Shown here in pieces: positions 36,182 to 44,878 of a stretch of 64,000 nt of DNA. The translations under genes and the position numbers were made by a program. How positions within the stretch are numbered: the stretch's first letter is position 1; the number at the start of each line of letters is the position of its first letter. The DNA is from Parvibaculaceae bacterium. Lineage in GTDB: Bacteria > Pseudomonadota > Alphaproteobacteria > Parvibaculales > Parvibaculaceae. Where the stretch lies: assembly GCA_019636015.1 (NCBI GenBank), contig JAHBYJ010000002.1:248001-312000 (forward strand), written 5' to 3'. The notes beneath the pieces were generated by a model. That model saw only the letters and a program-made list of their open reading frames with translations, ran no database searches and was not told the DNA's origin.

Positions 36182-37627
36182 TCAGCTGCCGCCGAGCCGC
36201 AGCGCAACGAAGCGCGTCTCGCCTTCCGCGACAAGCCGCAGAAGAACGGAATTCCGCCCGGCCTTCTGCTCCGATGTGACGATCCGCAGCACATCCTCAG
36301 GCGAGGAAACGGCGCGCTGCGCCACCTGAACGATCACATCGCCCTCGCGAACGCCCTTTTCCGCGGCAGCGCTCAGCGGATCGACTTCGACGACCACCAC
36401 GCCCGAAAGATTCTCGCCGACATTGAAACGGCGGCGCAGATCGTCATTGAGCGCGGAGAGGCCAAGGCCTAGAACCACGGGGCCCTTCTCCTCCGGTTCC
36501 TCCACGGGCGGCGCTGCCGGTTCTTCCTCCGGTTCATCGGCAAGCCGCGCCACCGCAATGCGCCGCGTCAGCGTCTCGCCGTCGCGGAAAATCTGCATAT
36601 CGACGGTAGAACCGATCCTCGCTTCGGCGACAACACGGGGCAAATCCCGCATGGTCGCGATGTTGCGTCCGTCAAAGGCGAGCACCACATCGCCGGGCTC
36701 AAGCCCTGCCTCGGCGGCGGGCCCTTCAGACGTGACGCCCGCCACGAGCGCGCCCCGCGCCGCGCCAAGGCCGAGACTGTCGGCGAGATCCGGCGTCACG
36801 GTCTGAATGCGGACGCCGATCCAGCCGCGCCGCGTTTCGCCATATTCGAGAATCTGCGCAACGATCGGCTTCACCGTACTGGCCGGAACGGCAAAGCCGA
36901 TGCCAACCGATGCACCGGAAGGCGAGATGATGGCGGAATTCACGCCGACCACTTCGCCATCGAGGTTGAACAACGGTCCGCCGGAATTGCCGCGATTGAT
37001 CGCCGCATCGGTCTGGATGAAATCGTCGTAATTGCCTGCGTGAATGTCGCGGTTGAGCGCAGAAACGATGCCGGCCGTAACCGTGCCGCCAAGGCCGAAG
37101 GGGTTGCCGATCGCGATCACCCAATCGCCGACGCGCAATCCGCTGCTGTCGCCAATTTCCACATAGGGCAGCGGCTTGTCGCTCTCCACGCGCAACACCG
37201 CGAGGTCGGTTTTCGGATCGGTGCCCGCAACCGTCGCAGGCAGCGTGGTGCCGTCGGTCATGATCACTTCGATACGGTCCGCACCGTCGATCACATGATT
37301 GTTGGTGACGACGACACCATCCGGGTCGATGAGGAAGCCGGAACCGAGCGACTGCATGCGCTGAGGCCCGCTCTTGCGCTGCTGCTCCAGGAATTCCTCG
37401 AAGAATTCATGCAGCGGCGAATCCTCCGGGATACCCCGCAGCTCCATCTCGCCAGGGTCGACGACATGAGAGGTTGAGATATTCACGACGGCGGGAGACA
37501 GGCGTTCGGCAAGCTCGGCGAAACTTGTCGGCGCGGGACGGGCATCGGCCGCAGCCGCACCGAGGAAGATGAGGGCTGCAAAACAGAGCCCCAAAAGGCT
37601 GCGCTTGCCGCCATTCGCCAGATACAT
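36182..37627 (-). CDS. Do-family periplasmic serine protease (DegP/MucD-like)
   Basis: A protein of 481 aa; ATG 37627 is chosen, with GGAG upstream (GTG 37642 is also in frame). A signal peptide spans about residues 9-30 and ends DARPA. The trypsin-like triad is His in VVTNNHVIDGA, Asp in PKTDLAVLRV and Ser in RGNSGGPLF. Two PDZ domains follow, joined by an acidic Pro/Glu-rich linker (EEEPAAPPVEEPEEKG). It degrades or refolds misfolded envelope proteins. It lies downstream of hflK-hflC-DUF2065, a common alphaproteobacterial block. Confidence 0.95.
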   Translation of the reverse strand: MYLANGGKRSLLGLCFAALIFLGAAAADARPAPTSFAELAERLSPAVVNISTSHVVDPGEMELRGIPEDSPLHEFFEEFLEQQRKSGPQRMQSLGSGFLIDPDGVVVTNNHVIDGADRIEVIMTDGTTLPATVAGTDPKTDLAVLRVESDKPLPYVEIGDSSGLRVGDWVIAIGNPFGLGGTVTAGIVSALNRDIHAGNYDDFIQTDAAINRGNSGGPLFNLDGEVVGVNSAIISPSGASVGIGFAVPASTVKPIVAQILEYGETRRGWIGVRIQTVTPDLADSLGLGAARGALVAGVTSEGPAAEAGLEPGDVVLAFDGRNIATMRDLPRVVAEARIGSTVDMQIFRDGETLTRRIAVARLADEPEEEPAAPPVEEPEEKGPVVLGLGLSALNDDLRRRFNVGENLSGVVVVEVDPLSAAAEKGVREGDVIVQVAQRAVSSPEDVLRIVTSEQKAGRNSVLLRLVAEGETRFVALRLGGS

Positions 37628-37717
37628 CAAGCCGCTCCGCACGAGAAACCGCTGCCGCCAGTGGCAGTGTCTCCATGTTTCGTTCCGATTATGGACGAAA
37701 TGAGGCGTGGCCCGGGA

Positions 37718-37903
37718 TCAGCCCCGGACGAGCCAGACGACGAAGACGCCGAGCGCAAGCGCTGCGAGCCCGCCCATGCGGAGCATCTGGTCGGAGACGG
37801 TCGCGAGCGAGAGCAGCGCCCGGCGCATCGGCCCCGGAAAGGCGGCGTAAAGCATACCTTCCAGGGCAATGGCGAGGCCAAGCGCGGAGAGGAGTTCGAT
37901 CAC
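37718..37903 (-). CDS. DUF2065 (YjeT-like) small membrane protein
   Basis: A protein of 61 aa from a GTG at 37903, 16 bases after the hflC stop. Two hydrophobic segments flank the short basic loop FPGPMRRALLSLA, and the second helix ends ALALGVFVVWLVRG. This matches DUF2065, small inner-membrane proteins usually encoded beside hflKC. The function is unknown; association with HflKC or FtsH is inferred from gene order. Confidence 0.85.
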   Translation of the reverse strand: MIELLSALGLAIALEGMLYAAFPGPMRRALLSLATVSDQMLRMGGLAALALGVFVVWLVRG

Positions 37904-37919
37904 TTCCGGGGCTCCCGCC

Positions 37920-38801
37920 CTAGCGCCGCCTTGCAGCATCGCCGCCGAAGTAGCGGAAGAACTCGCTGTCCGGCGTCACGATCATCGTGGTGTTCTCGCC
38001 CTTCAGACTCTGCCGGTAGGCATCCATGGAGCGGTAGAAGGCGAAGAACTCCGCATCCTGCGAGTAAGCTTCCGCGAAGATTTCGTTCCGGCGCGCGTCG
38101 CCCTCGCCACGCATGATCTGCGCATCGCGCTCGGCCCCGGCGAGAATGACCGTTACTTCACGATCGGCGCGGCTGCGAATGCGCTGCGCTTCTTCGTTAC
38201 CCTGGGCGCGGATTTCCGCCGCCTCACGCTCGCGCTCTGTCTGCATGCGCTGATAGATCGCCTGGCTGTTCTGCACCGGCAGGTCGGCGCGGCGGATGCG
38301 CACATCGATCACCTCGATGCCGAACTGCTGCGCGGCATTGCTGAAGGCAACCTGGATATGCTCCATCAGGCCTTCGCGATTGTCGCGCACCAGCTCTTCC
38401 AGCGTATGGTCGCCGAGCACGTTACGGAGCGACGACACGAAGATCGGACGCAGCCGGGCATCGACGTTCCGGGGGTCGCCGACCGACTGATAGAAGCGGA
38501 GAGAGTCGACGATGCGGTAGCGCGCGAAGGCATCGACAACGAGACGCTTGCGGTCCTTCGCGATGATTTCCTCCGGCTCGACCCCATGAATAAGGTTGAG
38601 AATGCGCTTGTCGATATAGACGACATTCTGGACGACCGGCAGCTTCCAGTGCAGTCCGGGTTGCGTGATGACAGCGCGCGGATCGCCAAACTGCAGCACG
38701 ATCGCCTGTTGCGTCATGCTGACGGTGAAGGCGGAGAGATAGACGACGATCGCTGCGAAGATCGCGACAACACCGACGCCGATTGCGATTGACCTGTTCA
38801 T
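37920..38801 (-). CDS. hflC: Protease modulator HflC
   Basis: A protein of 293 aa with one N-terminal membrane helix (residues 4-26), then the SPFH/prohibitin domain (VSMTQQAIVLQFGDPRAV ... GLHWKLPVVQNVVYIDKRILN) and a long helical part with AEIRAQGNEEAQRIRSRADRE. With HflK it forms the large cage around FtsH and limits its proteolysis of membrane proteins. Its ATG overlaps the hflK stop by one base (TGATG). Confidence 0.95.
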   Translation of the reverse strand: MNRSIAIGVGVVAIFAAIVVYLSAFTVSMTQQAIVLQFGDPRAVITQPGLHWKLPVVQNVVYIDKRILNLIHGVEPEEIIAKDRKRLVVDAFARYRIVDSLRFYQSVGDPRNVDARLRPIFVSSLRNVLGDHTLEELVRDNREGLMEHIQVAFSNAAQQFGIEVIDVRIRRADLPVQNSQAIYQRMQTEREREAAEIRAQGNEEAQRIRSRADREVTVILAGAERDAQIMRGEGDARRNEIFAEAYSQDAEFFAFYRSMDAYRQSLKGENTTMIVTPDSEFFRYFGGDAARRR

Positions 38802-39964
38802 CAGCGCTCTCCCGCCGTCGTCTGGTTACCGTTCGTCGAAGGTGCCGGCGCAGATGTGGCGCCGCTGCGCGGTTTCAGTTCATTAAGCGGCAGATAGGGA
38901 AGGATGTTCTTTCCACCGTCCGCATCGCTCAGGAACAGCTTGTTCGTGTCGCTGAGCACATGCTCCATCGTCTCGATATAGATGCGCTGGCGTGTGACCG
39001 CCTGGGCCTTGCGATACTCGTTGTAGATGGCGAGGAAACGGTTGGCGTCGCCTTCGGCCGCAGCAACGATCTGTTCGCGATAGGCTTCCGCCGCCTGCGT
39101 GATCTTCGCGGCATCGCCTCGGGCACGCGGGATGACCGTGTTCGCATAGGTCTGCGCCTGATTGACGAGACGCGCCTGGTCGGTCCGCGCGGCCTGCACG
39201 TCGCGATAGGCATCGATCACCTGCGCCGGCGGATCGACCTCTTCCATCGTGACTTCCGTGATTTCGACACCGGCCTTGTAGCTGTCGAGCGTCTCTTGCA
39301 CCTTGCGGAGCACCTGCGCTTGCGCGCTGGACCGCCCGGTGGTCTGCAGCACGTCGATGTTCGACTGGCCGACCACTTCGCGCATCACGCTTTCGGCGAC
39401 GGCTTTCACAGCAAGCTCGGGGCTCTCGACATTGAAGAGGAAATTCGAGGCCTCGCCATGCTTGATCTTCCACTGCACGGTGAAGGCGATATCGACGATG
39501 TTTTCGTCGCCCGTGAGCATCAGGCTCTCATGCGGCACGCGGCCGATATTGATCGGCTCGATGCGCGTGACCGCCGGCGTATAGACCGTCTCGATCGGAT
39601 AGGGAAACTTGAGGTGAAGGCCGGGCTCGACCGTGCGCACGACGGAGCCGAAGCGCAGCACGATACCCTGCTGGTCGGTGTTGACGCGGAAGAAGGACGA
39701 ATAGGCGATCAGGCCCAGCACCACGAGGCCGAACAGGAAGAACGGCCCCGAGCCGCCGCCTGTGCCCGTGCCGACGCCGCCCGGCCCGCCCGCACCGCCG
39801 AACACCTGGCGCAGTCTTTCCTGCGCGCGCCGCAACAACTCGTCGAGATCCGGCGGCTGGTTTCCACCGCCACCGCCGCCGCGCGGGCCCTGGCCCCATG
39901 GGCCTCTGTCGCCACCTCCGCCGCCCTGCCAGCCGCCGCCGCCGTTATTATTGCTCCAGGGCAT
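38801..39964 (-). CDS. hflK: FtsH protease activity modulator HflK
   Basis: A protein of 387 aa from ATG 39964 (AAAGGA upstream). The N-terminus is a Gly/Asn/Trp-rich low-complexity segment (about residues 5-40), then one membrane helix (GPFFLFGLVVLGLIAYSSFF, residues 73-92), the SPFH domain (VNTDQQGIVLRFGSVV) and a long helix with YANTVIPRARGDAAKITQAAEAY. It pairs with HflC around FtsH. It is the first gene of hflK-hflC-DUF2065, with the Do protease downstream. Confidence 0.95.
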   Translation of the reverse strand: MPWSNNNGGGGWQGGGGGDRGPWGQGPRGGGGGGNQPPDLDELLRRAQERLRQVFGGAGGPGGVGTGTGGGSGPFFLFGLVVLGLIAYSSFFRVNTDQQGIVLRFGSVVRTVEPGLHLKFPYPIETVYTPAVTRIEPINIGRVPHESLMLTGDENIVDIAFTVQWKIKHGEASNFLFNVESPELAVKAVAESVMREVVGQSNIDVLQTTGRSSAQAQVLRKVQETLDSYKAGVEITEVTMEEVDPPAQVIDAYRDVQAARTDQARLVNQAQTYANTVIPRARGDAAKITQAAEAYREQIVAAAEGDANRFLAIYNEYRKAQAVTRQRIYIETMEHVLSDTNKLFLSDADGGKNILPYLPLNELKPRSGATSAPAPSTNGNQTTAGER

Positions 39965-40111
39965 CAAAAATCCTTTGATTTCGAAGGGATGGGACTGTTG
40001 AAACGCATGCACCCGGGTTTATATGACAGAGACCCGGCAGGCGCAACGCGAACCGGACAGTCCCCGGCAAAACGATACCCCGCTCGCCCGAGTAAAACCG
40101 GAAGTACGAAT

Positions 40112-41248
40112 ATGACGCGCGTGAACAGGGACGACATTGAAGCCGCTCTCGCAAAAGTGATCGATGAGGAGAGCGGAAAGGATGTCGTGAGCGCCGGCAT
40201 TGTGCAGGGACTCGTGGTGCGCGAAGGCCATGTCGGATTCTCCCTTGAAGTCGATCCCGCGAAAGGCGCCGCGAAAGAGCCGCTGCGGGCAGCCTGCGAA
40301 GCAGCGGCGAAGAAGGTGCCAGGCGTGCTGAGCGTCACCGCCGTGCTGACCGCCCATCGCGGCACCGCGCAGGCGCCCGCGAGACCCGGCGCCCACACTC
40401 ATGCGCAGGAAGCGCCGCGCCCGCCGCAGGGTACCGTCGCCATTCCCGGCGTGAAAGCCATTCTCGCCGTCGCGAGCGGCAAGGGCGGCGTGGGAAAATC
40501 CACTGTCGCCGTCAATCTCGCTTTGGCGCTCGCGAAGCTCGGCCGCCGCGTCGGCCTTCTCGATGCGGATATTTACGGCCCCTCCGTTCCGCGCATGATG
40601 GGGCTGACCGGCAAGCCCGAAAGCAAGGACGGCAAGAAGCTGCTGCCGAAGGAGAAGTACGGCATCAAGACCATGTCCATCGGTTATCTCGTCAATGAGG
40701 ACACGCCGATGATCTGGCGCGGGCCTATGGTTCAGTCCGCCCTCACCCAGATGATGAGCGATGTCGAATGGGGCGAGCTCGATGTGCTGATCGTCGACAT
40801 GCCGCCCGGCACCGGCGATGCGCAACTGACCATGGCGCAGCGCGTGCCGCTTGCCGGTGCGATCGTCGTTTCGACGCCGCAGGAAATCGCGCTAATCGAC
40901 GCACGCAAGGGCTTCGCCATGTTCGAGAAGACGCATGTGCCCGTCTTCGGAATCGTGGAGAACATGGCCTGGTTCGCGGTCCCGGGCACCGGAGAGCGTT
41001 CCTATATTTTCGGCGAGGGCGGCGCACGGCGCATGGCGGCGAAACTCGGCTGCGATTTTCTCGGCGAGATACCGCTCCATATGTCGATCCGCGAGAAATC
41101 GGACAGCGGCGAACCTGTCGTCGCCACCGCGCCGGAAAGCGAAGAGGCTCGTCCCTTCATCGAGATCGCGCGGCGCGTCGGCGAACATCTCGATCGCGCA
41201 GCGGGCGGCGGCGCGCGCAAGGCGCCGGCCATTTCCATCGAAGACTGA
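40112..41248 (+). CDS. mrp: Mrp/ApbC iron-sulfur cluster carrier ATPase
   Basis: A protein of 378 aa from ATG 40112 (GGAAG upstream). An N-terminal MIP18-like domain spans about residues 5-85. A Pro/His/Ala linker leads to the deviant Walker A VASGKGGVGKSTVAVNLALAL, recognised by GKGGVGKST; the switch is DADIYGPSVPRMMGL and Walker B VDMPPGTGD. Such P-loop ATPases carry and transfer Fe-S clusters. The usual CxxC near the C-terminus is not present in the visible sequence, since the equivalent loop reads VENMAWFAVPGTGE; that is unusual. Confidence 0.93.
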   Translation: MTRVNRDDIEAALAKVIDEESGKDVVSAGIVQGLVVREGHVGFSLEVDPAKGAAKEPLRAACEAAAKKVPGVLSVTAVLTAHRGTAQAPARPGAHTHAQEAPRPPQGTVAIPGVKAILAVASGKGGVGKSTVAVNLALALAKLGRRVGLLDADIYGPSVPRMMGLTGKPESKDGKKLLPKEKYGIKTMSIGYLVNEDTPMIWRGPMVQSALTQMMSDVEWGELDVLIVDMPPGTGDAQLTMAQRVPLAGAIVVSTPQEIALIDARKGFAMFEKTHVPVFGIVENMAWFAVPGTGERSYIFGEGGARRMAAKLGCDFLGEIPLHMSIREKSDSGEPVVATAPESEEARPFIEIARRVGEHLDRAAGGGARKAPAISIED

Positions 41249-41292
41249 CACGATCCGGTTATGGAATTTTGCCCTGTGGAGGCGCCATCTCT

Positions 41293-41321
41293 TTGACTCG
41301 CTCCATTTGGTTTGATATCAA
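41293..41321 (+). promoter_or_regulatory. Putative promoter of the tandem DUF1428 gene with overlapping palindrome
   Basis: TTGACT (41293-41298) and TATCAA (41316-41321) are 17 bases apart. The -10 overlaps a perfect 10-bp palindrome TTGATATCAA (41312-41321), which could be a repressor site. Confidence 0.5.
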
Positions 41322-41350
41322 CCGATATGTAACCTGAAGGAGAGCCCCCC

Positions 41351-42097
41351 ATGTCATATGTAGACGGATTTCTGGTGGCTGTGCCCGCCGCCAACAAGGA
41401 ACTCTATCGCAAGCACGCGCAGGACGCCTGGCCGATGTTTGCCGAATTTGGCGTCAGCCGCCTCGTCGAGGGCTGGGGCGATGAAGTGCCGGATGGCAAG
41501 GTGACGGATTTCAAGCGCGCTGTGGATCTGAAGCCCGATGAGGTGGCGCTTTTTTCCTGGTTCGAACATTCCTCGAAGGAAGCGCGCGACGCCGCCAACG
41601 AGAAGATGATGGCCGATCCGCGCATGCACGAAATTGGAGAGATGCCTTTCGACGGCATGCGCATGGTCTATGGCGGCTTCTCGGTCATGCTGGATGAAGG
41701 CCCGGGCGGAAAGATGGGCCATGTCGATGGCTATGTCGTCGCGGTGCCCAAATCCAATAAGGAATCCTATCGCGACATGGCGACGAAGGCCGCTGCCGTC
41801 TTCCTCGATCATGGCGCAACGCGGGTGGTCGAATGCTGGGAAGACGACGTGAAGGACGGCAAGGTAACGGACTTCCGCCGCGCCGTGAAAGCCACGAAGG
41901 AAGAGGCGATCGTCTTCTCCTGGGTCGAATGGCCTTCAAAGCAAGCGCGCGAAGCAGGCTGGCCGAAGCTCATGGAAGACGAGCGCATGAAATACGATCC
42001 GGCCAACATGCCTTTCGACGGCCAGCGGATGATCTACGGCACCTTCTCGCCCATCGTCGATGAGACGGCCAAGGGCGCGAAGCGGAACGTCGCTTGA
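41351..42097 (+). CDS. Tandem DUF1428 protein (two fused domains)
   Basis: A protein of 248 aa made of two homologous halves. Half 1 (residues 1-118) begins MSYVDGFLVAVPAANKELYR, half 2 (about 123-240) begins GHVDGYVVAVPKSNKESYR; each continues with a W-D/E-D-V/E-P/K-D-GKVTDF-RAV block and ends MPFDG-RM-YG-FS. DUF1428 is a dimeric ferredoxin-like-fold family, normally a single 115-aa domain, related to dimeric alpha/beta-barrel proteins. Here the dimer appears fused into one chain. A ribosome site AAGGAG precedes ATG 41351. Function unknown. Confidence 0.9.
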   Translation: MSYVDGFLVAVPAANKELYRKHAQDAWPMFAEFGVSRLVEGWGDEVPDGKVTDFKRAVDLKPDEVALFSWFEHSSKEARDAANEKMMADPRMHEIGEMPFDGMRMVYGGFSVMLDEGPGGKMGHVDGYVVAVPKSNKESYRDMATKAAAVFLDHGATRVVECWEDDVKDGKVTDFRRAVKATKEEAIVFSWVEWPSKQAREAGWPKLMEDERMKYDPANMPFDGQRMIYGTFSPIVDETAKGAKRNVA

Positions 42098-42112
42098 CGA
42101 TCAGCCCCGGGC

Positions 42113-42147
42113 AAAAAAGAAAACGGCCGGTCCGCAAGGACCGGCCG
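42113..42147 (-). terminator. Terminator of the small secreted protein gene (possibly bidirectional)
   Basis: A perfect 10-bp stem (CGGCCGGTCC/GGACCGGCCG, 42124-42133 and 42138-42147) with a GCAA tetraloop is followed on the minus strand by TTTTCTTTTTT. It lies between the convergent genes ending at 42097 and 42171 and may serve both. Confidence 0.88.
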
Positions 42148-42170
42148 AATTCGTTTCGCGATGAACGGTA

Positions 42171-42506
42171 TCAGCGGCCGGCAACGAGCGTCGCCGTTTC
42201 CTTCGAGCCGTCCGGCGCCGTCAGTTCCCAGGTCTCTCCGACATTGCGCGACTGGGCCGGCACGCAGTAAGGCTCGGCGCCACCCAGGAAGCAGGCCGTG
42301 TCGCCATCGATCTCGTACTTGCCTTCCGCGGTGCTGCCATCCGGCAGTTTCTGCGAATAGGCGCCGCCCGCGTCGATATAGACCTGCCGTTCGCCGGCCG
42401 CGCCGACAACCTTGACCGTATTGCCGTAGAAATTCGCAAAAGGATCGGCGAGTGCCGCTCCGGTGAACGCAAACAACGCAACGAGTACACTGACAAAAAG
42501 GCGCAT
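42171..42506 (-). CDS. Small secreted protein of unknown function
   Basis: A protein of 111 aa with a clear signal peptide (MRLFVSVLVALFAFTGAALA, cleavage after ALA). The mature 91 residues are beta-like, with two Cys (CFLGGAEPYC) that could form a disulfide in the periplasm. It has no family I recognise. It is monocistronic, with its own terminator. Confidence 0.75.
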   Translation of the reverse strand: MRLFVSVLVALFAFTGAALADPFANFYGNTVKVVGAAGERQVYIDAGGAYSQKLPDGSTAEGKYEIDGDTACFLGGAEPYCVPAQSRNVGETWELTAPDGSKETATLVAGR

Positions 42507-42579
42507 CTTTTATCCTCCCTGATAATTCAGACGCCGCGTACCCCAAAGGCCGCGCATCGTTGCACAATGGCACACACAG

Positions 42580-42611
42580 AAAAAGGCACGTTCCGCCTCC
42601 GGAACGTGCCT
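42580..42611 (-). terminator. Terminator of the SMP-30 operon
   Basis: A perfect 12-bp stem (42584-42595 with 42600-42611, arms AGGCACGTTCCG and CGGAACGTGCCT) with a 4-base loop; on the minus strand it is followed by TTTTCTG. It sits 25 bases after the SMP-30 stop at 42637. Confidence 0.85.
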
Positions 42612-42636
42612 CTGCAAAGCCAGTCCCGCTGGGGAC

Positions 42637-43554
42637 TTACTTGTTCAGGAAGTTGAGCGCGAGACCCGGCCTCTCCCATTCGGTCGCGACGAGACGTCCC
42701 GTCGTCGACAGGGTGATATAGGCCGTTTTCAGGTCCTTGCCGCCAAAGCAGATATTGGTGGTAATGATGTCGTCCGTCGGCACATGGGTGATTTTGGCTC
42801 CATCGGGCGAGAAGATCGTGATGCCCGCATTGAAAATGGTCGCGACGCAGACATTGCCGGCCGAGTCGACCGCGAGCGAGTCGAAGAAGTTGAGCCCTGC
42901 CGGAGAGCCGACGAAACGGCCCGGCAGCGGCCCTTCGGGCGGCGCGACTTCGCCCGGCCCCGTGATGTCGAACGCCCATAGCCTGCCCGGAATCGTGTCC
43001 GCGACATAGACCGTCTTCTCGTCGGGCGAGAGGCCGACGCCGTTCGGCGAGGTGATCGGGAAGACGACTTCCTTGATGAAGGAGCCGTCCGCCTTTGCAT
43101 AATAGAGACCGCCGCGATCCTGCGTCCGCCCGCGCCCCTTGCCGAGATCGGTGAACCAGAAGCCGCCCGACTTGTCGAACACGATGTCGTTCGGCCCGTT
43201 GAGCGGGATGCCGTTGCACTCCTTATAGAGCGTCTCGACCTTGCCGGTCTTCAGGTCGATGCGTTCGATGCGGCCGCCCGAATAATCCTTCGCCATGTCG
43301 CCGGGGAACAGAAGCCCGCCGCGATCGTGCCACTCGAAACCGCCATTGTTGCAGATGTAGCAGGCGCCGTCGGGACCGATGGCGGCACCGTTCGGACCGC
43401 CGCCCGGCTCTGCCACAATCTCTTTCTTTCCATCCGGCGTGATGCGCGTCAGCGTACCGCGCGCGATCTCGACGAGCAGGATGCTCCCGTCGGGCATCGC
43501 AATCGGCCCTTCGGGAAACTTCAGCCCATCGGCAATGAGTTTCATGTCCGCCAT
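42637..43554 (-). CDS. SMP-30/gluconolactonase-like beta-propeller protein
   Basis: A protein of 305 aa from ATG 43554, with GGGAGGAAG upstream. Repeated blade motifs and the SMP-30 signatures are present: KFPEGPIAMPDGSILLVE (metal Glu), LNGPNDIVFDKSGGFWFTD (metal Asn and Asp) and SPNGVGLSPDEKTVYVAD. Members hydrolyse sugar or other lactones with a divalent metal. It ends the adhC-fghA-amine oxidase-SMP-30 series, 46 bases after the oxidase. A lactonase step on an oxidised amine or sugar product is possible but not shown. Confidence 0.9.
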   Translation of the reverse strand: MADMKLIADGLKFPEGPIAMPDGSILLVEIARGTLTRITPDGKKEIVAEPGGGPNGAAIGPDGACYICNNGGFEWHDRGGLLFPGDMAKDYSGGRIERIDLKTGKVETLYKECNGIPLNGPNDIVFDKSGGFWFTDLGKGRGRTQDRGGLYYAKADGSFIKEVVFPITSPNGVGLSPDEKTVYVADTIPGRLWAFDITGPGEVAPPEGPLPGRFVGSPAGLNFFDSLAVDSAGNVCVATIFNAGITIFSPDGAKITHVPTDDIITTNICFGGKDLKTAYITLSTTGRLVATEWERPGLALNFLNK

Positions 43555-43600
43555 TTCTTCCTCCCTGTTTATATGCGGTGTTCTCGTTGCGCTTATTCTG

Positions 43601-44878
43601 TCAACGCGGCAGCGCCGCCGCAATGGCGCGCTGGAGAAAGGCTGCCGCCTTCTCCGCCGCTTCGATGCCGCTCACATGCGCGCCCTGCACCGTCGAATAC
43701 CAGTCGGCCGACACCGCCTCGCCCGCAAGGAAGAAGCGCTCGCTGACCGGTTCGGCCAGTACCGCGCGTTCATGCGCATGGCCCGGCCGCGCACAGGAAT
43801 AGGCGCCGAGCGTATGCGGATCGCTGGTCCACTGCGTCGCGGCGACACCGGACAACTCATTGAAGATATCCGCGCCGAACATGTCGGAAAGGGCGGCCCG
43901 AGCGAAAGAAATCATCTCCGCCTCGCCTGCCCTGTCGAGACCTGCCGCAAGGTCGCCGCCGAGATAGGCGATGGCGAGGTTGCTGCCGAAAGGATTGATC
44001 TGAAAGGAACAGGCGGACCGGGCCGGATCGCGCTCATCCATGAAATTCACATAGCTCGTTTCCGGCAGGCCGAAGAGGTCGCGGCGAAAATGAAATGCGA
44101 CCTTGTTTGCGTGGCCGGTCGGGACAAGCGCGAGCGCGGATTGAAGCCGGTCCGGAAGTTCCGGCGTGAAGCGGATCGCGCCGGAAGCGAGCACATTGGT
44201 CGAAACGGTGACGATGAGGCTCCGCGCCCGCACCGTGCCACGCGGTGTTTCGATGAGGACATGGGCGCCGCGCGTGTCTATGACGCTCACGGGCGTCGAA
44301 AGCTCGACCGGAAGCCCTGCATAGCGCGCTTCGAGGAGCGCACCATAGCCGCGCGTGAGCGGCCAGTTCGCTCCGCTGTCACGATAGGCGGCGAGATCGC
44401 CTGTCGAGATTTCCGAGGGCGGCATACCGGAAATCGCCGTGAAGATGTGATGCACCATGCGCCTCCAGCGCGAGGCGCTGTCCATCACATCGGCCACGGA
44501 AATATCGCGGCCCTCGTCTCCTGCTTCATGCGCGCGCTCATAGGCCGCCTCGAATTCGTCGCGATAGGCGCGCCATTCCGCGCCCGTGCCCCAGCGCTCG
44601 CCGAGATGGAAATTGCCGTCGAAGGGCCGCGGCCGCGCGAGATAGGGATGGCCGAGTTCTTCGGCGATCTGCGTGAGCGGATTTATGTCCGCAGAATGAA
44701 GCCAATGCGCGCCGCGATCCCACGGAACGCCGAATGTTTCCGTGTCGGTATGCGCGCGCCCGCCGATGCGCGATTTTGCTTCGAGGAGATAGCAGGAAAG
44801 GCCAAGCTCATAGGCCCGATGCGCGGCGGCGAGACCGGCGGCACCCGCACCCACCACCGCTACATCGACGACTGTCAT
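43601..44878 (-). CDS. Flavin amine oxidase family protein
   Basis: A protein of 425 aa. The FAD dinucleotide motif is VVGAGAAGLAAAHRAYELG and the second glycine cluster EAKSRIGGRAHTD, followed by DRGAHWLH. The C-terminal FAD contact is FFLAGEAVSADWYSTVQGAHVSGIEAAE, here in parts. It is a monoamine-oxidase-like enzyme that oxidises an amine C-N bond, releasing an aldehyde and H2O2. Its ATG overlaps the fghA stop as ATGA, so it is made together with the formaldehyde-detoxification enzymes. Substrate unknown. Confidence 0.9.
   Translation of the reverse strand: MTVVDVAVVGAGAAGLAAAHRAYELGLSCYLLEAKSRIGGRAHTDTETFGVPWDRGAHWLHSADINPLTQIAEELGHPYLARPRPFDGNFHLGERWGTGAEWRAYRDEFEAAYERAHEAGDEGRDISVADVMDSASRWRRMVHHIFTAISGMPPSEISTGDLAAYRDSGANWPLTRGYGALLEARYAGLPVELSTPVSVIDTRGAHVLIETPRGTVRARSLIVTVSTNVLASGAIRFTPELPDRLQSALALVPTGHANKVAFHFRRDLFGLPETSYVNFMDERDPARSACSFQINPFGSNLAIAYLGGDLAAGLDRAGEAEMISFARAALSDMFGADIFNELSGVAATQWTSDPHTLGAYSCARPGHAHERAVLAEPVSERFFLAGEAVSADWYSTVQGAHVSGIEAAEKAAAFLQRAIAAALPR

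Noticed and set aside
38783..40111. Long plus-strand open frame leading into mrp, antisense to hflK
   Set aside because: It has no ribosome site, its sequence is Arg/His/Asp-rich without domain features, and hflK/hflC are clear on the other strand. It is an upstream read-through in GC-rich DNA; mrp starts at 40112.
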